A stretch of 64,000 nt of DNA from Aldehydirespirator sp965203575 (GTDB lineage: Bacteria > Actinomycetota > Acidimicrobiia > Acidimicrobiales > Aldehydirespiratoraceae): positions 1,178,001-1,242,000 of the forward strand of contig OZ241894.1 of the NCBI GenBank assembly GCA_965203575.1. Direction: 5' to 3'. Shown one piece after another: positions 1 through 6,429 of this stretch (position 1 is the stretch's first letter; each line of letters starts with the position of its first letter). The position numbers and the translations under genes are program-made. Below the pieces are notes generated by a model, which searched no databases, had not been told where the DNA came from, and saw nothing but the letters and a program-made list of their open reading frames with translations.

Positions 1-445
1 GCTGGCGCAGCGATGCGGCCGCCCGATCAAGACTCGCGGCCATGGCCGCGCCCGAGGTGTGGCCCAGCACCAGCAGGGCCGCAGCCGCCCGGCGGTCGGG
101 TGTGTCGGCGACCCAATCGTCAAGCGCGTCCGAGAGGCTCAGACCCCCGCGGACCCTGCTCACCACGGCACGCAGGCCGGTCTCGGGGAGCTCGGCAGCC
201 ACACCGTCGAGGGCGGTCAACACGGAGGCGCCGGATCGCAGGGCCCGGGCCGTCAACTCAAGCGCCTGCGGTATGGCGTCAGCCTGCTCAGACCGCCCTC
301 TCCACCGTCGCACCGCAGCCGCCAGCCGGGTGGACCCGGCCCTCCGCCGCGGCGCGCCACCCTGCACGCGGCCCCTGGGCGCCGCCGGCGGCAGATCGGG
401 GGCCAACGCCACAAACACCAGGACGGCAGCCAGAACCGCAGTCAC
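1..445 (-). CDS. tadB: TadB-like type II secretion F-family membrane protein (partial, N-terminus only)
   Basis: Reading on from the CpaF stop, an open frame starts at a GTG (445-443) that overlaps the CpaF TGA in a GTGA arrangement, and it runs off the left edge after about 148 residues. The N-terminus is hydrophobic (TAVLAAVLVFVALAP), followed by a basic stretch. Then comes a helical segment with QALELTARALRSGASVLTAL and VRGGLSLSDALDDW, which is the cytoplasmic four-helix T2SSF pattern found in TadB/TadC. The family forms the inner-membrane platform of Flp/Tad pili, working with the CpaF motor encoded just upstream. The C-terminal membrane helices lie outside the window. TadB rather than TadC is inferred from the position directly after cpaF. 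Confidence 0.8.
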   Translation of the reverse strand, partial: MTAVLAAVLVFVALAPDLPPAAPRGRVQGGAPRRRAGSTRLAAAVRRWRGRSEQADAIPQALELTARALRSGASVLTALDGVAAELPETGLRAVVSRVRGGLSLSDALDDWVADTPDRRAAAALLVLGHTSGAAMAASLDRAAASLRQ

Positions 446-1638
446 TTCTCGACCTCAAGGCGGGCAGCTCGGGCGATGGGCGAGCAGACCTCGGTGTCAC
501 CGGCCAGCAGGCGCACCCGGTCGTGGTCCGTCACTTCGGCGACGGCGACGATCCGCCGGGTGCCGTCGGGGGATCTTCCCAGATGCACGACGGCATCGAT
601 GGCGGCGGTCACATGGTCCCGGACCGCCTCTACTCCCAAGCGCTCATCGGCTGCCGTGGCCAGCGCGGTCAGGCGGCGCAGAGCGTCGACCGGACCGTTG
701 GCGTGCACCGTGGAGAGGCACCCGGCGTGGCCCGTGTTCAGGGCGTGCAGCAGATCCAGCGCCTCAGGGCCCCGCACCTCTCCCACCACCAGCCGGTCGG
801 GACGCATCCGCAGCGCGTTGCGCACGAGATCCCGGATCGTCACCGCGCCTCCACCCTCGCGGGACTCGGGCCGGGCCTCCAGCCTCACCACGTGGGGATG
901 CTCCAGCTGCAGTTCGGCGGCGTCCTCGATGGTGATGACCCGCTGATGGTGGCTCGCCCGGCCGGCCAGGGCGTTGAGCAGAGTAGTCTTGCCCGCCCCC
1001 GTGCCGCCGCTCACGACGAGATTGGCCCCCCGGTCCACCAACTCCTCGAGCAGAGCCACCACCGGCGGGCCCGCGAACATCTCGAGGGCCACGTCGGGCA
1101 CCACGAAGCGGCGGATCGTCACATAGGGGCCGTCGACCGCCACCGGAGGAACGGCCACATGGACCCGGGAGCCGTCGGGCAGGCGACCGTCCACGCAGGG
1201 GGTCAGCTGGTCGACCCGGCGGCCCAGCGGGGACACGATTCTCTCGATGACCAGGTCGACGGCGGCCCGGTCCAGCGACACCCCGCTCCGGCTCACCGTG
1301 CCGCCCCGCTCGATCCACACCGGACCCGGCCCGTTGATCATCACCTCGCTGACCGATGCATCGGCGAGCAGCGGCTCCAAGGGGCCCAGGCCATGCACCC
1401 GGGCCGCGACCCGGGCCACCACGTCGTCGAGCACATGCGTCGGGGTGAGGGGGGCCAGTGCGCGGACGATGCCCGCTATGTCCACCGCCGGCATCGGGCC
1501 CTCGGCAATCGTGTCGATCACCCTGCGATGCACGGCCTCCACCAGTGCGGCGGAGCCGTTGGCGCCGGCGGCGCGGGCTCGGCCGGCCGTGTCGCGGTCC
1601 ACTTCCGATCTCTGAGCCGTCGCGGCGCGGCCGGTCAT
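442..1638 (-). CDS. cpaF: CpaF/TadA-type Flp pilus assembly ATPase
   Basis: This 398-residue protein is a secretion ATPase of the VirB11/GspE superfamily, predicted to power Flp/Tad pilus extension at the cytoplasmic membrane. The N-terminal half has the family signature ADASVSEVMINGPGPVWIER (about 92-111). Walker A is GGTGAGKTT (211-219), the Asp box is ITIEDAAELQ (about 236-245), Walker B is RLVVGEVRG (282-290) and the His box is STVHAN (309-314). The length fits a CpaF without a long N-terminal extension. ATG 1638-1636 overlaps the upstream cpaE-like stop (ATGA), and its own stop overlaps the tadB start, so the three genes are translationally coupled. Confidence 0.93.
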   Translation of the reverse strand: MTGRAATAQRSEVDRDTAGRARAAGANGSAALVEAVHRRVIDTIAEGPMPAVDIAGIVRALAPLTPTHVLDDVVARVAARVHGLGPLEPLLADASVSEVMINGPGPVWIERGGTVSRSGVSLDRAAVDLVIERIVSPLGRRVDQLTPCVDGRLPDGSRVHVAVPPVAVDGPYVTIRRFVVPDVALEMFAGPPVVALLEELVDRGANLVVSGGTGAGKTTLLNALAGRASHHQRVITIEDAAELQLEHPHVVRLEARPESREGGGAVTIRDLVRNALRMRPDRLVVGEVRGPEALDLLHALNTGHAGCLSTVHANGPVDALRRLTALATAADERLGVEAVRDHVTAAIDAVVHLGRSPDGTRRIVAVAEVTDHDRVRLLAGDTEVCSPIARAARLEVEK

Positions 1639-2309
1639 GCCGGCAACTCGAAGCGCCGCAGCGGCGGAGGGAGCATGCTCACGATCGTCCCCGCGTCGAC
1701 CGACCGTGCGACGCGGGGATCCCAGGCCACCCGCTTCACGCTGGAAGCACCGACGGCGGCGGACACGTCCCGCACCCGCAGAGCACGGCCCGGCTCCTCC
1801 ACCAGGACCACCCAGTCATAGGGACCGGACGTCCGCTGGGCTCGATTCAGGGCGAGGTAGCAGGACCGCAGCACGCACACCGGCCGGTGCGAGGCGGCGA
1901 GGTCGGTTCGCAGCTCGAACGGGTCCAGCCCGGCGTCCACTACCACCGGACCGATGCGGGCCAGCATTTCGAGGGCCAGCACCAGCCTCGAACGCTGGTT
2001 CTCGCCATCTGCGGTCTGGTCGGCCAGCGCGGGCTGGGTGCCGTCGCGGAGCAGTCTCAAACCCGGAGCCACGTCCTCGAGCAGCCTGCCGATGGCGTCG
2101 GCGGCTACGCCGTCTCCCGCGGCCACCCAATCGCCGATGCCGGGCTCAGACGGCGCGACGCCGGCGGTCATGCCGAGCAGCGCCGGCTGGTCGCCGGTGA
2201 GGTCCACGAGCGTGGTCTCCCGGTCTTCTGAGGCCAGGCGGATGGCGGTCGCGGCGGCCACCACCGACGTGCCGACCCCGCCCTTGACGGACCAGTACCA
2301 GATGATCAT
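1635..2309 (-). CDS. TadZ/CpaE-like ParA-family ATPase of the pilus locus
   Basis: This 224-residue protein begins MIIWYWSVKGGVGTS, so a deviant Walker A motif (KGGVGTS, residues 9-15) lies almost at the N-terminus, as in MinD/ParA and TadZ/CpaE proteins. Walker A' is seen as TTLVDLTGDQPALLG. It lacks the response-regulator-like N-terminal domain of full-length CpaE, so it resembles the short actinobacterial 'septum site determining' (Ssd)/TadZ form. In this family the protein places the pilus machine at a cell pole or septum. It is first in the visible tad operon, with a GGAGGAG ribosome site just before the ATG. The 160 bp upstream (2310-2469) is noncoding and must hold the promoter, but I could not pick one with confidence. 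Confidence 0.82.
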   Translation of the reverse strand: MIIWYWSVKGGVGTSVVAAATAIRLASEDRETTLVDLTGDQPALLGMTAGVAPSEPGIGDWVAAGDGVAADAIGRLLEDVAPGLRLLRDGTQPALADQTADGENQRSRLVLALEMLARIGPVVVDAGLDPFELRTDLAASHRPVCVLRSCYLALNRAQRTSGPYDWVVLVEEPGRALRVRDVSAAVGASSVKRVAWDPRVARSVDAGTIVSMLPPPLRRFELPA

Positions 2310-2469
2310 CGGCTCCTCCCCGCACGTCGGCGTGCCTTGACGGCGGGACTTGGAGCGTTGGGGCTCAGCCAGAACGCTGAGCGCTCAGGCGGCCGTCCCG
2401 GCATCCAGCGAACCGGGCCGGCGACGGCACTCTACAAGTGCTCTAAGACATTACAACCTGATTGAGTGA

Positions 2470-3450
2470 TTATTCGATCATTCCCATGATCTCTGCGCCC
2501 GCGCGAAGCAACATCTCGGCCGGCTCGTCGTCCAGCAGCGGCACGACGAAGGACTCGATCCCGTGCTCCTCGGCAAGGCTGTGAAGCTCCCGGCTGCACT
2601 CACGGGGGGTGCCCGCGATCACGAACGGCAGCGCCCACTCGTCGCGCACATGCTCGGCCGCGGCCTCCAGGCCGTCGGCCAGCGCGGCCCTGATCAGGGC
2701 CGCGTCGGCGTCGGTGATCCCCAGGGCCTCCTGCACCTCCGGCGGCGAGTCGACCAGCCGGTAGGTCATGTGGGGCTTGAGGGCGGCCATGGTGTCGTCG
2801 TCGGTCACCAGCATGGTGGAGTAGGCGATGCGGGGATCGTTGCCCGCAGCCCGGCCCGCTCGGTGGATCCGCTCCACCGCAGAACCCAGGTGCGGCTTGT
2901 AGATGAAGTCCACCAGCACCCCGTCGCAGGCCGCTCCGCCCAGCTCCAGCATCCTCGGGCCCCGCCCGGCCAGCCAGATCTCGATGCCGGCCCGGACGTT
3001 CAGCAGCGACGCCTCGCTCAGCCGCACATGGGAGCCCTCGACGCTGACGGTGTCGCCCGAGAACAGGCGACGGCAGGCGTCGATGGTCTCACGCACCGCG
3101 GTGAGGGGCCGTACCCGGGCGATGCCGAGCGGATCGAGGGTGAGGCTTCCTCCGGCACCGATGCCCAGGAAGGCCCTCCCGCCCGACACCTCGTCCAGCG
3201 TGGCGATGGCTCCTGCGGTGGCGCCGGCGTGACGGGTGTAGGGGTTGGTGATGCCGGGACCGATCGTGAGGGACTCCGTGGCCGCCGCAATGGCAGTCAT
3301 CGCCACGTACACGTCGCTGGCCGCCAGCCCTTCGTCGTACACCCAGCAGCGCTCGTAGCCGAGGCTCTCAGCCAGCCGGGCGAGCTCCACCGCCCGCTCG
3401 ACGGATCCATGGGGCATCACGTTGAACGCAGGCCGGACCACGGAACTCAC
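2470..3450 (-). CDS. LLM class (luciferase-like) oxidoreductase
   Basis: This 326-residue TIM-barrel protein of the bacterial luciferase family is probably F420- or FMN-dependent. Recognisable elements are RLAESLGYERCWVYDE, TESLTIGPGITNPYTRHA, SGGRAFLGIGAGGSLTLDPL, and a second half with EIWLAGRGPRMLELGGAACDG. The start is set at GTG 3450, whose GTGA overlaps the upstream yqeB stop; the open frame extends further upstream, but only within yqeB. This is the last gene of the molybdenum-hydroxylase operon, so its substrate is probably linked to that pathway, for example ring oxygenation or an adjacent redox step (inference). The cofactor and reaction cannot be read from sequence. Confidence 0.82.
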   Translation of the reverse strand: MSSVVRPAFNVMPHGSVERAVELARLAESLGYERCWVYDEGLAASDVYVAMTAIAAATESLTIGPGITNPYTRHAGATAGAIATLDEVSGGRAFLGIGAGGSLTLDPLGIARVRPLTAVRETIDACRRLFSGDTVSVEGSHVRLSEASLLNVRAGIEIWLAGRGPRMLELGGAACDGVLVDFIYKPHLGSAVERIHRAGRAAGNDPRIAYSTMLVTDDDTMAALKPHMTYRLVDSPPEVQEALGITDADAALIRAALADGLEAAAEHVRDEWALPFVIAGTPRECSRELHSLAEEHGIESFVVPLLDDEPAEMLLRAGAEIMGMIE

Positions 3451-4232
3451 CCTATTCGCCGAGTGCTGCGGGCCAGCAGGGCCTCCAGCGCCCCGTTGCC
3501 CACAGCTAGGGCCTTGTCGGAGATCTTCCAGCACGCGGCAGGGTCGCTGCGGGGATCGACATCGCCGATCTTGAGGCCGGCCCGCACCCGCATACCGTTG
3601 CGGATGGCACCCCTCACCACGCCGTCGAACGGCGCCCGGACCGTCGCATCGCCCACTTCGCCGAGCGGTTGACCCCCGCTGACCACATCCCCGATGGCGA
3701 TTCGCCACTCGACTTCCCCGGCGGCGGGCGCTCGCACGACCCGGTCGGCTGATCGACCCCCGAGTTCGGCGGGCGTGCCTGTGTCGGGCTGGGCCTGCCC
3801 GGTCCAGACAACTCGGCCCAGGTTCGGCCCCCGCATGGTCTCGACCACGGCGTGACAGTCGACGCCTGCGGTGAACCCGGGACCCAGGGCCACGACCACC
3901 TCGGCGTCGTCGATCGAGGTGTCGAGGTTGCGCTTGGCCATCCTGGCGTCCACGACCACGTCGGGTCGGGCGCGGTCCAGCGGCGGCAACTCAGGGGCGA
4001 CGAGCACGGCCACATCACCCTGTTCGGCGACTGCCAGAGCCTCCGTGGTCGACTCGGCCCGCACGCCTCTCATTCCCTGCACGATGATCTCACCATCGGT
4101 GACCGCGGTCGACAGTGACACCGTGCGGCGCACGGCCAGGGGCTCGGACAGCTCCAGCACCACCACCGGCCAGCCCCGCCTCGTGAGATGCCAGGCGACT
4201 CCAGTGGCCAGATCGCCCCCGCCCCGTAGCAC
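3447..4232 (-). CDS. yqeB: YqeB-family molybdenum hydroxylase maturation protein
   Basis: The 261-residue product opens with LRGGGDLATGVAWHLTRRGW and has LELSEPLAVRRTVSLSTAV, both diagnostic of the YqeB (EF2563) family. YqeB is a marker of molybdenum hydroxylases thought to receive labile selenium during cofactor maturation; its exact chemistry is unknown. The middle carries LVAPELPPLDRARPDVVVDARMAK-like and VVALGPGFTAGVDCHAVVETMRG segments, and the C-terminal part a lipoyl/biotin-like beta fold (VVSGGQPLGEVGDATVRAPFDG). A GTG start at 4232 lies 10 bp after the xdhC stop; no other usable start lies upstream in frame. Neither yqeC nor selD is in the window, so selenium dependence is an inference from family membership. 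Confidence 0.85.
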   Translation of the reverse strand: MLRGGGDLATGVAWHLTRRGWPVVVLELSEPLAVRRTVSLSTAVTDGEIIVQGMRGVRAESTTEALAVAEQGDVAVLVAPELPPLDRARPDVVVDARMAKRNLDTSIDDAEVVVALGPGFTAGVDCHAVVETMRGPNLGRVVWTGQAQPDTGTPAELGGRSADRVVRAPAAGEVEWRIAIGDVVSGGQPLGEVGDATVRAPFDGVVRGAIRNGMRVRAGLKIGDVDPRSDPAACWKISDKALAVGNGALEALLARSTRRIG

Positions 4233-4242
4233 GCACAGCGGC

Positions 4243-5052
4243 TCACGTACGGCGATGGGCGACCACCTCGGCCATGATGCTCAGCGCGATCTCTTCGGGT
4301 GTCTCCGCGCCCACCTCGATGCCGATGGGCGCATGGACCCGATCGAGCGCGGTCGGATCCACACCCTGGGCCTCCAAGCGGTCCCGGGTGGTGGCCCAGC
4401 GGCGCTCGCTGCCCATCACCCCCACGTAGCCGGCATCGGTGGCCAGCAGCGCGGGCAGCGCCGCCGAGTCCACGTCCACGTTGCGGGTCACCAGCACCAC
4501 CGACACGTCCTGGTCCAGGGTTCGCCCCTTGAGCAGATCGTCAACCAATCCGATGACCAACTCGTCCGGGGCGCCGTCGCCGGGATCGCCGCCGGGCACT
4601 CCCGGGTCCGGCCCCTCCGGCGCATCGCCGTCGGTCATCGGGCGGTCGTCGGTGGCCACCACCCGGAAGCCCAGCCAGTCGGCGAGCTGGGCCACAGCCC
4701 GGCCCACGTGTCCGTATCCCATGACAATGACGGTCGGCTTGGGCATGTGCGGCTCCACGAATATCTGGACGTCGCCCCCGCAGACGCCGGGATCGCCCCG
4801 GCCGGGATCGACTAGACGGTACGACAGCAGGCGGCAGCGGCCGTCAGCGAGCGCGGCGACGGCCTCGGACACGACGCGGGCCTCCATCTCTCCCCCGCCG
4901 ACGGTGCCCGAGATGCTGCCGTCGCGGAAGACCAGCATCTTGGCCCCGGCCCGGCGGGGCACCGAGCGCGACGTGTCGACGACCGTGGCCGAGGCGACGG
5001 CCACACCGCCGTCCACTGCCTCGGCAATCTGGCGAAGCAGGTTCACGACCAC
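4243..5052 (-). CDS. xdhC: XdhC/CoxI-family molybdenum cofactor insertion chaperone
   Basis: This 269-residue protein belongs to the XdhC/CoxI family, which binds molybdenum cofactor, helps add the terminal sulfur ligand and inserts the cofactor into XDH-type enzymes. The N-terminal XdhC_CoxI part reads TVVDTSRSVPRRAGAKMLV followed by GSISGTVGGGEMEARV. The C-terminal Rossmann part begins VIVMGYGHVGRAVAQLADWL and includes GYVGVMGSERRWATTRDRL. An acidic, Gly/Pro-rich insertion (about 145-165) interrupts the Rossmann part. The 5' end overlaps a 30 bp tandem duplication: the ancestral start was probably the inner GTG (GTGAACCTG) overlapping the amidohydrolase stop, so the first two codons are uncertain. 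Confidence 0.9.
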   Translation of the reverse strand: MVVNLLRQIAEAVDGGVAVASATVVDTSRSVPRRAGAKMLVFRDGSISGTVGGGEMEARVVSEAVAALADGRCRLLSYRLVDPGRGDPGVCGGDVQIFVEPHMPKPTVIVMGYGHVGRAVAQLADWLGFRVVATDDRPMTDGDAPEGPDPGVPGGDPGDGAPDELVIGLVDDLLKGRTLDQDVSVVLVTRNVDVDSAALPALLATDAGYVGVMGSERRWATTRDRLEAQGVDPTALDRVHAPIGIEVGAETPEEIALSIMAEVVAHRRT

Positions 5053-5107
5053 AGCCTCGCAGCCTGTTCGAGAGAGCTCACGACCACAGCCTCGCAGCCT
5101 GTTCGAG
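5043..5107 (+). repeat. 30 bp tandem duplication at the ssnA-like/xdhC junction
   Basis: Bases 5043-5072 and 5078-5107 are identical (30 of 30), separated by 5 bp (agagc). Read on the minus strand, each copy encodes the end of the SsnA-like protein (LEQAARLWS, stop) together with the GTG start of xdhC. The duplication therefore doubled the overlapping stop/start junction. The first functional stop is now at 5080-5078 and xdhC starts in the second copy, changing a coupled overlap into a spaced junction. Confidence 0.95.
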
Positions 5108-6424
5108 GGTGTGGGCGCGCAGCTTGTCTATGTCGGCGCCGATCACCTCGCCGCCGTCGACGACCCAGTCCCCGCCCACCATCACGTTGCGCACATGGGA
5201 GGCGCTGCGCCACAGCACCAGCTGGTCCAGCAGGTTGTGGGCCTCCACCGGGGTGGGCAGGCCCCCGGGGCCGTCCAGGTCGACCAGCTGCAGGTCGGCG
5301 TGCCACCCCGGCTCCAGCCGCCCCACCCGCTCAAGGCCGAGAGTGCGGGCAGATCCCTCGGTGGCCAGATGCAGCACCGTGGCCGCGCTGATCGCGCCGG
5401 GGTCGAGGGTGGCCGCCCGGTGCAGCAGGAACGCGCCCCTCATCACCGCGAACATGTCGTTGAGATAGCCGTCGGAGCCGAGCCCCACGGTGACTCCCCG
5501 TTCCAGCAGCTCGAGTACGGGCGCGATCCCGCCGCCCACCTCGCAATTCGAGAGCGGCATGTGCGAGACCCTGATGCCGGACTCGGCGATGATGTCGATC
5601 TCGCGGGACGACAGCTGCACGCACTGGCTGGCCTGGAAGCGGGGCGAGGCCACCCCGATGCGGTCGTAGAACTCCAGCGTGCGCATGCCGTGGTGCTCGG
5701 TGCACCACTGCCCCTCATGGACTCCCTCGTTCACATGGGCGTGGCAGAACACGTCCAGGTCGGCAGCCGCATCGAAGGCCTGGCGGATGAAGGGCTCTCC
5801 GCAGGTGAACGTGGTGTGGATGCACATGGCGCCCGACACCCGGCCGTCGCGTCCGGCACCTTCGCTCGCGGCTCGTGCTCGGCAGTCCTCGATGAAGCCG
5901 ACGTTCTCGTCCAGGCCGGCTTGGCCGTTGGCCTCACCCATCCGCTCGGTGGCCTCGAACGACAGTACCCCTCGCAGCCCGCTGCCGGCCACGGCCTCGC
6001 GCTGCGCGAACAGCGCGCCGGGCAGGGCGTTGGGGGCTTCGAGGATGTCGAAGAAGCTGGTCGTGCCGCCGGCGGCCAGATCGGCGGTCACCCAGGCGGC
6101 CGCGGCGGCGATCATCTCGTGGTCGAGGGCGTTCTCCACCAGTGGCCACCAGTAGTCGTCCAGGAAGCCCCAGAAGTCGGCGACCGGCGCCGCGGGGGCG
6201 GGAACGCCGTGGGCCAGCACCCCGTACAGGTGCACGTGCGCGTTGACGAAGCCGGGCAGCAGCACGCAGCCCGAGCCGTCGCAGAAGTCGTCGTCGGGGT
6301 AGCGGGCCCGCAGTTCGCGGACCGGCCCGGAGTCGTCGATCAGGCCGTCGACCACGCGCACCGCCCAGCGCCGGCGGGGCTCGTCCAGCGCCGCGGTCAC
6401 GGCCCAGTCGGCCCCGATGATCAT
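5078..6424 (-). CDS. ssnA: SsnA-like metal-dependent amidohydrolase
   Basis: This 448-residue amidohydrolase resembles E. coli SsnA in its landmarks: LLPGFVNAHVHLYGVL (H63, H65), a WW-containing helix (DDYWWPLVENALDHE), GVLSFEATERMGEANG, HAHVNEG (H228/H230, E233), LGSDG (D318) and DMFAVMRGAFLLHR. Such enzymes hydrolyse C-N bonds in rings or deaminate amino-heterocycles. In relatives, the segment after the third His carries an AHG/AHC histidine next to the reactive water; here the aligned segment is QASQCVQLS, with Gln267 in that place. The start at ATG 6424 follows the Mo-subunit TAA by 5 bp. Its place next to xdhD, ygfM, xdhC and yqeB matches the enteric ssnA-ygfM-xdhD-yqeB cluster. The substrate is unknown. 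Confidence 0.85.
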   Translation of the reverse strand: MIIGADWAVTAALDEPRRRWAVRVVDGLIDDSGPVRELRARYPDDDFCDGSGCVLLPGFVNAHVHLYGVLAHGVPAPAAPVADFWGFLDDYWWPLVENALDHEMIAAAAAWVTADLAAGGTTSFFDILEAPNALPGALFAQREAVAGSGLRGVLSFEATERMGEANGQAGLDENVGFIEDCRARAASEGAGRDGRVSGAMCIHTTFTCGEPFIRQAFDAAADLDVFCHAHVNEGVHEGQWCTEHHGMRTLEFYDRIGVASPRFQASQCVQLSSREIDIIAESGIRVSHMPLSNCEVGGGIAPVLELLERGVTVGLGSDGYLNDMFAVMRGAFLLHRAATLDPGAISAATVLHLATEGSARTLGLERVGRLEPGWHADLQLVDLDGPGGLPTPVEAHNLLDQLVLWRSASHVRNVMVGGDWVVDGGEVIGADIDKLRAHTLEQAARLWS

Positions 6425-6429
6425 GATGG

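Noticed and set aside
13..1821. A 602-codon plus-strand frame opposite the tad genes.
   Set aside because: The minus strand encodes CpaF with all its motifs; the plus frame is low-complexity Pro/Arg/His/Gly.
3451..3708. An upstream extension of the first LLM oxidoreductase.
   Set aside because: The extra residues lie inside yqeB in another frame and look like nothing in the family; GTG 3450 overlaps the yqeB stop in the usual way.
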